Source: Antilocapra americana
Taxonomy: Eukaryota > Chordata > Mammalia > Artiodactyla > Antilocapridae
Length of the DNA: 64,000 nucleotides
Assembly (NCBI GenBank): GCA_007570785.1
Contig: ML664175.1
Coordinates: 7,608,511 to 7,672,510, forward strand
Direction of reading: 5' to 3'
Both the position numbers and the translations under genes were made by a program. The notes under the pieces were generated by a model. It was not told where the DNA came from. It saw only the letters and a program-made list of their open reading frames with translations, and made no database searches. This document shows positions 24,593 to 36,654 of this stretch, in pieces; position 1 is the stretch's first letter, and the number at the start of each line of letters is the position of its first letter.

Positions 24593-25859
24593 TGATTATT
24601 TTTAGTTGAACTAAATGGAAATGTAAAAGATCTGACTGTAGGATTTGTGGATGACATTGTTGATAAAATAGGTAGTGTTATTATATAATGGAATTAATAT
24701 CTAAGATTTTAGCATATTACAACTGAATATGGTAAGATGAAGTATAAATCGTATATGAGTCACGATAAACGAGATTACTATGCAGTAACTCACCATCCTT
24801 TTCAGTTTTTTTCTATTAATCAAATAAAGGATTATTGCTTACCCATAGTACATTTTCAGGGCATATGAAACAAGGAAGGAGGATGCACTGGATAGCTGCC
24901 CAGGGAACCAGGCCGGCGAGTTCTCATCACTTGTTTCATGGTTTCACTGTAAGGGAAGTAGGCCGTGACGGACTGGGCCCTTACTCTTAAAACGTTTCGT
25001 CAGACGTGACACGTTTTCTTTCTGTCTATACTCCAGTGAACAGAGCAGATCCTGGGGCAGTGCCTAGGATAAGGGGAGGGTTGTCGTGCTCTCATCATAT
25101 TTCGGAAAGGAGAAAAGACCTGGAGTGTTTCTCAGCAGCCTAATTGTCATAGTTAGGGGTAGGTGGGGGCCTTGAACTCAGACTCTGTAGAAGAGACAAA
25201 ATACAGTTTAATATCGACATACGAAAACATTCAAAGTGTTCATTGAATCTAGTGGCAAATTAAGTCAGATTGTGGTGCCAGCATGGTGAGCCTGCAGGGA
25301 AAATCCGTATAGCGCACTGGGAGGGAAGTGCAGAATCCAAACAAGACGGAAGGCCTTGTGGCATGTCCAGCTCCCCTGCCTCTCAGGACTGTGCACTCAG
25401 TTCAGGGACCAACAGCTGCATAGGGTGTAGATAAAAGAGAAGGTTTGTAGATCAGACAAGTGTGTTGAAAAGGGATCTCAAATCACACTGTATGAAAAAC
25501 CATCAGTGAGCCAGGGACACTGAATCTGAAAAAGGGAAGGTTCTGGAGAGAATGTATTCAAGGCCTTCAGATATTTAAAAGGTTAGATGTGGGAAAGCAA
25601 TTAAATTGTCCCAAGCTTTGCAGAGGGAAAAATGTGGATCACTGGTGAAATTATGAGTAGGCAGTCTTCTTAGTATGAGGAGAAATTCCCAACAGTAAGA
25701 TTTTGTGAAGAACCAAATTCTCTGTTTCCAAAGATATTTAGATAGTTTAAGTGATCACTTGTTAGAAATGTTGCAAAGGAAGTGTAGGTATCAGATGCTT
25801 GATTCTTTAAAAATTCTCCCAGTTTCAAGATTTTATTACCTCTTATCCTAATATCCTAA
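24593..25859. other. Unassigned DNA, with a CpG-containing patch
   Basis: No gene is supported. Bases about 24890-25380 contain more CpG than their surroundings (for example CCGGCGAG and CGTTTCGTCAGACG), but this falls short of a CpG island. It is not recognised as a repeat. Confidence 0.4.
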
Positions 25860-26285
25860 TATAATCTTGGTATCAGACAGATGTTGCTGTGTAATGAGCC
25901 ACCCTGCAATTCAGTAGCTTAAAACAATGATTAACTGATCCTGTCTGCATTCACTTATACACGTACGGTCTGCTGGACAGGGGCTGGTTCTCACATGTCT
26001 CTGGGTGTCTAGCTATTATCTGGGCAACAGAGGGGAGTGGGCTATATGTCACTTTTCATCCAGCTGGCCAAACGAAGGTTGTTCATATGGCAGAGACAGG
26101 ATTCTAAGAAAACAAGTGGTAGCAGCAAGGCAACCTTAGGCCAGGCTTGAAACTGACAGCCTGCACTTCAGCTACATTCTTGTCCAGAAAAAGTAATAGC
26201 TCAGAATTACAGAACACAGAAATAGACCCTGACTCTTTATGGGAGGAAAGAATCAGGACATTTATCTGATCTACCATGCTTATGT
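25860..26285. repeat. MaLR-type LTR remnant
   Basis: TGCTGTGTAATGAGCCACCC followed by 'cagtagcttaaaacaatga', CTGGTTCTCACATGTCTCTG and a later GGGAGGAAAGAATCAGGACA resembles mammalian solo LTRs of the MLT1/MaLR group that open with 'gctgtgtaacaaaccacccc'. It is old and diverged. Orientation is left open because I cannot fix the LTR ends. Confidence 0.45.
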
Positions 26286-27365
26286 ATGCCTATAATTAAA
26301 TATTATTCAAAGTTACATACTTAGAATTTGAAGAAAATAGAATGCTATTTCATGCGTTTACCTTCACTTATAAAATGGTATTCTCTGTACTTGGAATAAT
26401 AAAAATAAAAATTACCATTAAAAATAGGAGAATCTAATTTTTGACATTAAACCAGTTACCTCAGCTATAATACAGGGTTAAGGGTGACTCACTTTTCTGG
26501 TGGATAAAGTTCTCCAAAAATTTATTAAAGGAAAATATTTCTGACTTGGAGTTACCAGGAAAGATTTTATTAGGAGATGGTGTTGAATTGGGATATGAAG
26601 TTTGGTAGGATTTCAATATGTGCATATAGAAACATCAAAGCAGAAAGCAGTTCAAAAACTTAAATAGCATCACAGGCAAGAAAATGTATGGGACAATAAC
26701 ATGTCATAGTACATGCAGGAGAAAAATGGAAGATGGGTTTGAACAGGCAAGTTGAAACTTTGAATGCCTGACTACAGATATTAAATATATTAATCTTTTG
26801 AATAATATATCTGTAACTTTGAATTTCTGTGTCTAATGAAAATGACTCAGTTGTTCTGGGAACATAGTGGTTGAACAATAACTACTAGGTGATGACAATG
26901 AGGGGAAGAAACTATGAATTTATATTCAGAAGCCTGTACAATTTTCATTAACATAGCAGACTCATCTGCCAAAAGTACAAGAAACTTAATTTTTAGATGC
27001 ACGTTAGTCTTTTGAAGCAAGTGCACTCAGCCATGGCAGACGTGTCTTTTGCTTGGAGTGCTTTTACATAACCCTGTCAACCATGATAAACATCACTGCA
27101 AATCCTGCTCATTATCTTGATGTTTAGACTCTAAGGTCCCACGTAGGAAAGGCCCAAGCAGAAATGGATAGAAGCCTTTGCTGCTCTGAATTGTCTGAGT
27201 GTAAATCTTTTCACATAGTGTCACATCATCTACCTTATCAACTTTACAGATAAATATTCCTTCAGGAAGCAATACTTGAAATACTTGTTCCAGGTGACAG
27301 CTACAGAATCTCATGTTTCAGAAGAATCCCCAAGTTTAATAAGATGCATGTATTTGTATCAAGCA

Positions 27366-28057
27366 CAGTAAGTCCCCTAATATAAACGAGTTCCATTCTG
27401 AGAGTGAATTCCTAAGTCCAGTTTTTTTGTAAGTCCGACAAAGTTAGCCTAGGAACCCAACTAACACAATCAGTTATATTGCTGATTGTAATAGGTTTCT
27501 ACTCTACTGTAATAGGTTTTTAATACTTCTCATACAACCAAAGCATACACAACACACACAAAATAAAACATTTTTAATCTCATAATACAGTACCTTGAAA
27601 GGTACAGTAGTACAGTGCAACAACTGGCACACAGGGGTTGGCATAGAGTGAATGGGTAAGAAGAATTACTGACTGGAGGAGGGAGAGAAGGCGGGAGATA
27701 GTAGAGGAGAAGGCTCATCAGCAATAGGAGAGGGAAGACAAGCGGCAGCGTCACTCTAGCCCGACGTTGATGGCACAGGTTCTGAACTTGCTGGATTCAG
27801 TTCTGTCTGCCCTCTTGGAAAACGTGGTCCGCTGATGTCTGGGTAGTGGCCCTCGTTCCTCGTCGTGGATGGCGCAGTAGCACCGGGTTGCACTCTTGAT
27901 GGCCGCTGCAGCCTTCTTGTACCGTTCTGCGTTTGGATCGTGTTCCTCAAAAGCAGCGCCTCCTCAAATAAACTAGCTTGCATGATTGGACCTGTGAACA
28001 CAGTCTCACATCTTTGCGAGCTCACAACTTAAAGGTTCATTTGTTGGGGACTTTCTG
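27366..28057 (-). mobile_element. Tigger-like (pogo) DNA transposon, internally deleted
   Basis: The left end reads CAGTAAGTCCCCTA and the right end, on the other strand, CAGAAAGTCCCCAACA, forming imperfect terminal inverted repeats. The internal sequence includes AGTCCGACAAAGTTAGCCTA, typical of this family. Only about 0.7 kb remains against 2-3 kb for an autonomous Tigger. The minus strand keeps the degraded tail of the transposase. Such elements stopped moving early in mammalian evolution. Confidence 0.75.
27756..27990 (-). pseudogene. Tigger-like transposase C-terminal remnant
   Basis: The minus-strand frame reads from about 27990 with NGTRRLQRPSRVQPGATAPS, then NPASSEPVPSTSG before the stop. 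This resembles the C-terminal tail of Tigger transposases. The catalytic DDE region is absent because of the internal deletion, and the frame contains shifts. It has no function as a transposase. Confidence 0.5.
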
Positions 28058-29049
28058 TATAGAAAGTAAAAAAAAAAATAAAAAAAAATTAAAAAGGAGA
28101 CATAAAATTTCTTCTGGAAATTCAAATTAATCCAGGTATACCATGGGAGAAGTACAGTGTTCCTTACAAGCTTCATATAGGTGAAAAACAGAAATGTCAG
28201 AAGTGAGGAAATATAGTTGGCCCTTGAGTTTGTCTCACTGGAAATGTAAGTGCTTAGGAGTTAAAAAAAAAAAAAGTGGGCTGAAAATATTTGCTATACC
28301 TATCATTTGCTGAATTTGGGGATTTGGGATTTTTTTTGTTGATTTACGTATTTCCTTTTCTCTATATGTTCTATACATTTTTAATTTTTATGTAATAAAT
28401 ATGTAATTCTACATTGAAAAGCACAGGAAGTACCAAAGCAATGAATGAAACCACAGATTATATACAATAGAGTATATTGTCTGGGTCAGAACTGAGAGTC
28501 AGATTTGACCAACGTGGTGAAATCTGTGAAAACTCTTGCCGATGTATGCATTTCCCTTCATTGATTTATACAGAGTTTGAAGGGAGTACTTGTAATTGAG
28601 GTTTTAGGTTTTAGACTTAGATGTATTTGATGGGAAGACTGGGTTAGCAGTAATGAAAGTGATCTGCAACATGATTCAGAGAAAGGAAACACAGGGAGGT
28701 TTATGTGAAAAGTCTTATCAAAAGTGAAAAAAAAACAGCCTGAGACGGCAATTCAGACTGAGATCTGAACAGCAGAGAAAAGTGTATGTGTCTGTGTGTG
28801 TTTGTCCTTATCCAGTCTTAAAAGTTGTATAAGTAGCTCAGAAGGAGGAAAAAGGGTATATGTGACTTTGGTAACCAAGAAAAACTGTTGAACCATCCTA
28901 CTTCCTCCCAACTGGGTACAGACAGCTCCAAGGGTACCAATTTAGAGACAAAACAGTAAGTAAAGGTATAATATTTTCAGTTCTCCTGTTTAGCCACTGG
29001 GACTTAAGGGGAAAATCCTGCATCATCTCTGGGCTAAAGGCTGATGTGG
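28058..29049. other. Unassigned DNA
   Basis: It contains A-rich runs at 28069-28095 and 28263-28275. Nothing else is supportable. Confidence 0.5.
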
Positions 29050-29240
29050 TGTGACAGTGAATACACAGGATTTGGAATTAGAAGTCCTAGTTTTAAATCT
29101 TGACCATACCGCTTATTAACAGGGTGAGCTTGGGAGAGTCATTTGAAAAATCAGATTGTAACCATAACATGTAGCTCACAAGATCATTTAATGCATCTCA
29201 ACTTTTTCACCTAGCACACACAAACATGATCATTTTATGA
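29050..29240 (+). repeat. MIR SINE
   Basis: The MIR head and core are recognisable: GTGACAGTGAATACACAGGA, TTGGAATTAGAAGTCCTAGT, CGCTTATTAACAGGGTGAGC and TTGGGAGAGTCATTTGAAAA. Confidence 0.7.
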
Positions 29241-32200
29241 TACATTAAAGGAAAAATAAATAGCTTTGCTCATGATAGCCAGAGATGGTATCTCCTGGGA
29301 CTACAGAGCTTTCAAGCTAACCCCGGGAAAGCCCTGGGCAAACTGGGATGCTGTGGCCACCCTAGTGGGGCTGAGGGACTCTGGCTACCCCATGTGGCAA
29401 CTAAGATCAGTGTACCTGTAATGCATGTGTAGCTCACTAGAAGGTTTGTTAAGATAATTAAATTAGGCAATATACTTGTATCTATGCAACTCTACTCCTC
29501 TAGGCTCTGCCTGAGAAAAAGCACAGATTTCATACTTGGAGAAGTAGCTATCTGCTTCAGTTCTCTGCTCAGCATTTTTCATTAGACATGATTGTTTGCG
29601 CTTGGAAGACACAAGGGTTGTATCTCAAGAATAACAAAGGGAAAGGGAAGAGAGGAGCCTTAAGAGAAAATGGAGCATCCATTTCTGATCTGAACTGAGA
29701 GTGAGAAGGAGAAACTGGGTGGAAAAGAAATATTTTCTCTTGCCCCTTTAAGGAAGCTAGAGTAAGTAGAACTCAGCAGGGCTACATCTCTTTTCTAAAA
29801 ATTTTTTATATTTGGCTGAAGAGGTGGTAGATACTTCCTCTCTTTTAGCATATATTATAGTCCAGGTCGCTGCTTTTATTCACTAGATATTAGGCTTATC
29901 ATCTCAACTGAGATAAATTTCTTTTTTCCTGATGTTAAAAGCTGGTCCATGAGCAGAAATGATGAACCTCTTGGAGTTAGAACTGAAAACAGATCTTAAC
30001 CATGGCTTAAAACTCGACACTTCCTGCATCACACCATTGAACATCTCCCTAATGGCAATGTGTCTTATTAATATACTTTAGTTATTTTATGCTCACAACT
30101 GAGCAGGCTACAATAGAACTGTCTAATAAACATTCTAAGGAACTTAATAATTTCTAAGTTCCTCTAGCATCGAAATTGTATGGAGATTATTGGACCAGAT
30201 AATGTAAACACAGTAAAAATTTGACACAATATAAATGTCAATAGATTTGAGTAGAGGAAAGACTTAGAAAGAGGACTGTATAACTTCAGAGACAAGTCAA
30301 CACATTTCACACCAAGTACAAAAGCATAGTTTATAATTAGAGGATGTAAAACATAAGGCCTTCTCTCTCTTTATGCATGTTGCATTTAGCTGAGAAGTTA
30401 GTTGAGGGGGTAATACTGGCATGTGAATTATAAGTGACCATTGAAAACAGGAAAGAAAAAAACAGGTGGTTTTGTGGCTAAAATATACATGAATGATCTC
30501 TTGGTATTTAAGGTTCTACTTGACAGTGACTTGGACTTGGGAATTAGGGATCCATTTTGGTAGATGAATAGGCTGATCTTGAGAGGTAATATTGGTACAT
30601 CAGATCATCCAGTGCCAGATTGGGAAGGACCTTGAATATCAGCTGTGAAGCTTGGAGTTTTTGGTTTCTAAACTATTTTTCTAACTCCAATACTCAAAGG
30701 ATGGGCTGGCACCAGAATCAGGGGAGATGCCAAATGCATCTTCCTCTTCCCTAGTATGTTATGTTATCTGCATAGCTTGTCCTTAGAGAAAGTTTTAGAC
30801 AAGCAGGAGTCAGGGAGGGCATTTGAACTTTTTTTTAATTTGTATGAAAATTTGAGTTTGAAGTTGTGTACAATATATACTGGAAACCGGACAATTGGAA
30901 GACTTGAAATGTTATGGATAAAAAGCATAAGGACTATTTTATGAGAAAATAAATGATGAGTTTTGCTCTAGGCATATTTAGTTGGGGGAAAATATGAAGT
31001 GGATAGTTAAATATAATGTTGGATAGACTTCTAGGAATGAGGGACCAGATCATCAGTGAAAATTTGAGACTGGTATATAGATTAGAGATTAAACTCTGCA
31101 CAAGTTGATAGCTAAATGGAAATGGCACAGATAAAATATAGAAACCTATTAGGAATGACTAAGAAGAATGTTGTTAAATCCTCATGTCAATGCATGCTGC
31201 CATTTTTTTCCTTCTTTAAAATAACAGATTGTTAAAGTATAGTCTCATGTTAAGTGGTTGATCACTCCAGGATATCCTTGATTGATGTGTTCTGAGGTCT
31301 TATAAAGATCCAGAGTCATTCATCCTCTTTTTAAATTTAGAAGTGAAATTCATGAACTTTAAGTCTGGTGTAAGATTCTGATGTCTGGAATTCAAGCTAA
31401 ATAGGTATTAAGCAGTATATCTATGGGCAGGTTTATTAATATCTATAATTTTTTTTCATTCGTATGAATGAATAATTATAATTTCCACCTCATTTCAGTG
31501 CTGTGTGTATTCAGTGAATTAGTGTATGTAAGCATTTCACACAATATATAACATAGAGAAAGCAAATGTTCATTACATACTAGTCATTAATAATCATTCC
31601 ATGATTTCAAATATGCTTCGAAATCTCTGTCTTTGAAGTCTTCTTTATAGTTTAGATTTTTAAACATCAAGCTGCTTAAATGAGAATTGAAGTGCTCACA
31701 TCAGTGAATACCCTTTGTAAAACGAGGGGATTCAGATTGCTGACTATGATGTGTCAGTTTCATACAGTCTAAGAAAAGCCAGTGTAACAGGACATGCCCC
31801 TAATTAAAAAAAAAAGCTTTGCTAGTCCACACTTGGTGGGTTATTATAAATAAGTCTTTTGATCTATATTTAATTTCAGAGTCATTCAATAAATTAAATA
31901 ATAACAAGCTGGTGAAGTTGGGCAAAGAGAATGAGGTCTTGTACTGGCGTTAGTCATAAAGCCATGACTTGGTACCTGGCATATATACCTAGTGTGACAG
32001 TGGTGAACAACTTCCTGAGGCTAATGATTTTATTATCCAGGGAAACTACAGCTAATTTAAATTTAAATATGTATTAAATATTTTAATTAACTTGGAAAAT
32101 CAAGAATACTGTCACAATTTCTTTTTACAATGGAAATACACATCTTAATATTTTTATAGATTGAAAAATATTCCTTTTTTGATATTTTTATATTTGGTTT

Positions 32201-32452
32201 TCTATTGGATACAGTAGGTATTCTGCTGATTATCACTAGGAGTTTGACTTTTCCGCACACTTCCAGGTCTCTACCATAGAGAGATTTATGTGTTTGTTGA
32301 AGCATACATCTTATATTGGTTAACAAAAATTCTCAGTTCTATGTTCTTTAGTTATTAGGAAGTGACATATAATACAGTCACATTGTTGTCATTTGTAAAT
32401 TTGTATGTGTGTATGTAAAGATGCTTTTAATATTCTTTTCCATATAACAATG
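29241..32452. other. Mostly unassigned DNA with faint L2/MIR traces
   Basis: About 30590-30660 (GGAAGGACCTTGAATATCAG) looks like antisense L2, and about 31470-31600 resembles a MIR tail. Both are too diverged for firm ends. The short open frames in the interval are not convincing genes. Confidence 0.4.
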
Positions 32453-32670
32453 AAAGTGAAACTGTTGGTTGCTTAGTTGTATCCGACTCTTTGTGACCCC
32501 ATGGATGGTAGCCCACCAGACTCCTCTGTCCATGGAATTCTCCAGGCAAGAATACTGGACTGGGTTGCCATTCCCTTCTCCAGGGGATCTTTGAGACCCA
32601 GGGATTGAACCTGGGTCTTCTGCATTGCAGGCAGATTCTTTACCGTCTGAGCCACCAGAGCCAGTCATAT
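32453..32670 (-). mobile_element. Bov-tA SINE
   Basis: Antisense copy from AAAGTGAAACTGTTGGTTGC to GAGCCACCAGAGCCAGTC. ATAACAATG at 32444-32452 and 32675-32683 is a possible target duplication. Confidence 0.9.
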
Positions 32671-33091
32671 AGTGATAACAATGTATAACTCAAAGGGCTA
32701 AGGTGAACCCAGATGTTTAGTTCACTGCAGGGCTCATCATCTGTGATTGCAGAATCTAGAGACCCAATCCTGTTGGCTTGTGCCTCTATGAAATCACGAA
32801 TGGACAAAATAAAAGGCTTTCAAGAGATTGCCGTGCTAGTCTTTGTAGTGAGAGAGACATTTGAACTGTTGTGGCCTTGTGTCAGAAGATCTGACAAGGA
32901 TATTTAAATCAGTTCCAGAAAATAGACAGTTCCTGGATGTTACTATGAAAGATCTCCTGGGGTCTCTAGACTCAGAAATCATCTCCCACCTCCTTCCTGA
33001 ATCTAATGCAAGCTAGTTAATTCTGGTTAACATGCTTCTTAGTTTGCACTTAATTCATTAGTTTTCTAATCTCTTACAGAGCTATATTCTT

Positions 33092-33650
33092 TTTTATTTA
33101 TTTATTTTAATTTTCTTTACATTATCATGTTGGTTTTGCCATACACTGACATGAATCTTCTATGTTTATACATGTGTTCCCCTTCCAGAACCCCTCTCCC
33201 ACCTCCCTCCCGATTCCCTCTCTCTGGGTCATCCCAGTGCACCAGCCCTGAGCATCAGACCTGGGCTGGCGGTTGATTTCACATATGATGATTAACATGT
33301 TTCAATGCCGTTCTCCCATATCATCCCACCCTTGCCCTCTCCTATGGAGTCTAAAAGACTGTTCTATACATCTGTGTTTCTTTTGCTGTCTCACATACAG
33401 ATGTCTTGTTACCATCTTTCTAAATTCCATATATATGTGTTAGTATATTGTATTTTTGTTTTTCCTTCTGGCTTACTTAACTCTGTATAATAGGCTCCAG
33501 TTCTGTCCACCTGAGTAGAACTGATTCAAATGAATTCTTTTTAATGGCTGAATAATATTCCATTGTGTACAACAGTGTAAGAGGGTTCCCTTTTCTCCAC
33601 ATCCTCTCCAGCATTTACTGTTTGTAGACTTTTGGATGGCAGCCATTCTC
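33092..33650 (-). mobile_element. Short L1 insertion with internal deletion
   Basis: T-rich start, ruminant L1 3'UTR and the end of ORF2, all antisense. The perfect repeat AGAGCTATATTCTT lies at 33078-33091 and 33651-33664. Compared with the L1 at 17775-18864, about 245 bp are missing at 33568-33571, where CATTGTGTAC joins directly to AACAGTGTAAGAG. It is a fragment with no coding capacity. Confidence 0.93.
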
Positions 33651-33962
33651 AGAGCTATATTCTTAAAAGTTGTACTCCAGATTTAAAATAATCTCCTAAA
33701 TTACCCTTTATTGAAATTCAACTAAATTAAACATGAAGGAGAAATCTAGAGAAAACAGATGTTGAATAATTCAAGTCACTATGTTTAATTTTAACTTTTC
33801 AACCTTTGTTACTTGAACAGGTAAGAGGGATGAGAGACTTCTAGATAAAGCTATGCCATATTTTAGGATTTGCTTCTCTTTCTCTGTCTCTCTCCGAGGT
33901 AGTCAGAATAATGACCCTGCAAAAATCTATACATTCTAGTTCATGAAACCTGTGAATATATT

Positions 33963-34416
33963 GGGTTTCTCTGGTAACTCAGCTGGTAAAGAATCCATCT
34001 GCAATGCAGGAGATCCCAATTTGACTTCTGGATCAGAAAGATTTGCTGGAGAAAGGATAGGCTACCCACTCCAGTATTCTTGGGCTTCTCTGGTGGTTCA
34101 GAAGGTAAAGAATCAGCCTGCAATGTTGCAGACCTGAGTTAGATCTCTGGGTTGGGAAGATCCCCTGGAGGAGGGCATGACAACCCACTCTGGTATTCTT
34201 GCCTGGAGAATCCCCATGGACAGAGGAGCCTGTTGAACTACAGTCCACGGGGTGGCAAAGAGTCAGACACGACTGAGTGAATAAGCACAGCATAGCAGCT
34301 AAGACAGTAAAGAATCTGTCTGCAATGTAGGAGATCCAGGTTCAATCCCTGGGTCAGGAAGATTCCCTGGAGAAGGGAATGGCCACCCACTCCAGGATTC
34401 TTGCCTGGAGAATTCC
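33963..34416 (+). mobile_element. Cluster of three Bov-tA units in direct array
   Basis: Unit 1 (33963-34081) is the 5' 120 bp of Bov-tA and stops at CCAGTATTCTTG. Unit 2 (34082-about 34284) is full length from GGGCTTCTCTGGTGG. Unit 3 (about 34291-34416) resumes at AGCTAAGACAGTAAAGAATC and ends TGCCTGGAGAATTCC. All are on the plus strand. Unit 2 may have inserted into a SINE or the array may come from unequal exchange; the junctions do not decide this. Confidence 0.85.
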
Positions 34417-34784
34417 TAACTTACTTGACAAAAGGAACTCCGTGGATGTGACTCAATTAAGGATCTTGAAATGAAGTTATCCTGAATTATCTGGGTGGAA
34501 CCAGTGTAGTTATAAAGGTCCTTTTAAGGAAAACAGAAGGGTTAGATTCAAAAAAGATGTGATGAGAAGAAAGGAAGCAGAGGTCAGAGTCATGTAAGAA
34601 AGGGGCCACAAGCTAAGGAATCAGGAAGCTTCAGTCTCTAGAAACTAGAGAAGGCAAGGAAGTTGACCCTCCCCAAAAGCAAACATAGGATCATGCCCTG
34701 CTGATATTTTGGTTTTAGAACTTTTGATCAAAACTGTAAAATAATGCATTTGTGTTATTTTTAAGCCACTAAATAAATAGTAAA

Positions 34785-35279
34785 GGGCTTCCCTGGTGGC
34801 TGAGTGGTAAAGAATCTGCCTGCCAATGCAGGAGATGAGGAGACATGGGTTCAGTCCCTGGATTGAGAAGATACCCTACAGAAGGAAGTGGAAACCTATT
34901 CTAGTATTCTTGCCTAGGAAATCCCATGGACAGAAGAGCTTGGTGGCCTGCTCTCTTGGGCAGTCCATGGAATTGTGAAGCTGCTGCTGCTGCTAAATCT
35001 CTTCAGTCATGTCCAACTCTGTGGGACCCCACAGATGGCAGCCCACCAGGCTCCTCTGTCCCTGGGATTCTCCAGGCAAGAATATTGGAGGGGGTTGCCA
35101 TTTCCTTCTCCCACGCATGCATGCTAAGTCGCTTCAGTTGTGTCCAGCTCTGTGCGACCCTATGGACAGCAGCCGACCAGGCTCCTCCATTCACAGGAGT
35201 CTCCAAGTAAGAGTACTGGAGTGGGTTGCCATTTTCCTTCTCCAGGAATTGTGAATAGTCAGACACAATTTAGCAAGTA
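34785..35279 (+). mobile_element. Bov-tA SINE split by a Bov-A2
   Basis: The sense Bov-tA runs from GGGCTTCCCTGGTGGCTGAG at 34785 to 34979 and finishes at 35256-35279 (AGTCAGACACAATTTAGCAA). The interruption is a Bov-A2 flanked by a perfect duplication of SINE sequence. The whole lies inside the MLT1-type LTR. Confidence 0.9.
34980..35244 (-). mobile_element. Bov-A2 SINE (two BovA units) nested in Bov-tA
   Basis: It starts with (CTG)n, followed by two antisense BovA units, each with GTGTCCAACTC-type and TGCCATTTCCTTCTC-type blocks. GGAATTGTGAA occurs at 34969-34979 and 35245-35255 and marks the target duplication in the host SINE. Confidence 0.92.
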
Positions 35280-35346
35280 AACAACACTACTACCACCAAC
35301 AAAAATTTTGTAGTACTTTGTTATAGCAGCATATAGGAAACTAGTA

Positions 35347-36650
35347 CCCTGTCCCTCTGATTTTTAAGATGGTCTAAATAAATCTTAAACTTTATTACCA
35401 GAGCACTTTCCCTCTTCTAGAACACCTGCTGTTGTTTTTTTTTTTGTTGTTGTTTATTTTTTTCAGCCTCCTGTCTTCTATTTTTTCCAGAACTTCTGCA
35501 AATTTTGTAAAAGAACCTCTTGTACAAATGTACCACTATGACTGTTGGAGGACTGAGGTTGCTTCTGGGATCAGTCTAACAGAAGCTATTCATCTAGTAT
35601 AGGCTAGGTGCTCAATGCTGTGCTAGGTATTGTCTTGATGTACTGTATCCTTTTTTCTCTAACAGGTTGCAGTGTCTTTTGTAATCATGTTTTGAGTAAT
35701 AAACTTGGAGAATGAAGTTATTTGCAACCTGAAAAATCAATTATTATCTTGTTCATTAACTAGCATAGGAAAGGAATTTATTTTCCTAGCTGGAAAATTA
35801 TATTCTCAAATGTAAATTATAAGACCAGTTTATTTGTTAAATTATTCGTAAAGTTACTTCCTTCCTTAAAATACCAGGCAGACACTGAGTCATTGAGTCA
35901 ACATCTGAGACCTAAATGAAAACAGGTATTACAAGTGGAAGGAGCCTTTGTTCTGTCAGTTCAGCAGTTTCCAGAACTGTCACCCTCTTGAGGGGCCACT
36001 TTCACTAACAATTACGTGTGTATGTTATCAGATTTGAAGTAGAGTCTCAAGAGGTCTGTATTGTTGTATACTACTTGGATTTGATTTTTCTTAGCAACCA
36101 ATCCAATTGGCACTGAAGTACTAGAAACAAAGATAACTGTGATTTTCAGACAAAAAAATCTGAGTAGCTCTAGTTTAGAATGGTTTCATCATAATATTTT
36201 ACAGATTGTTTTTTTAAGTAGTGAGATACCAATATATCTACCTTTGGGTTTTTGTACATCATATACTGTTGTTAAAATAATTTATTTAAAAATGGAAAAC
36301 AGAAAAATTACTTATCTAGAGATAGAATATTTTGTGTGTGTTTTTTGCCTCTGTATTTTTAAATAATCCATACCCATTCCACAATTTCCATGAACTTCAA
36401 AAGTGGAATAAAAAGTCCAAATTCACATACCTCTTTCTCAGTATCTCCTTTCCCGCTTTTCCGGATTAGCCACTATTTACAATTTATTGCATATTCCTAT
36501 AGAAATGTATTTTTCCCTCCCTCCTCCCCCTTCCTATATATAAAATAAAATTGAAATTGTATTGTGTAATATTTGTAAATCAAGTATTTTCACTTAAATG
36601 TGTTACCAGCAATACATAATTATATGCATATATTTTTAATATTTCTGGGA
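35347..36650. other. Unassigned DNA
   Basis: It contains a T/TTG-rich tract at 35431-35462 and a faint antisense-L2-like phrase near 35607-35640. No gene is supported. Confidence 0.45.
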
Positions 36651-36654
36651 TAGT

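Larger units (their letters stand above)
33903..35346 (+). repeat. MLT1-type MaLR LTR, split by SINEs
   Basis: LTR pieces are at 33903-33962 (AATAATGACCCTGCAAAAAT and GAAACCTGTGAATATATT), 34417-34784 (GTGGATGTGACTCAATTAAG, ATTATCTGGGTGGAACCAGT, and the CATTTGTGTTATTTTTAAGC end block) and about 35280-35346 (GTTATAGCAGCATATAGGAA then ACTAGTAC). In order they make one LTR of the MLT1D type, about 0.45-0.5 kb without insertions. Five or more SINE units were inserted into it. Confidence 0.75.

Noticed and set aside
33963..34416. Regularly spaced repeats suggesting a CRISPR-like array
   Set aside because: The units are about 120-200-bp SINEs without short identical repeats and unique spacers, in a mammalian genome.
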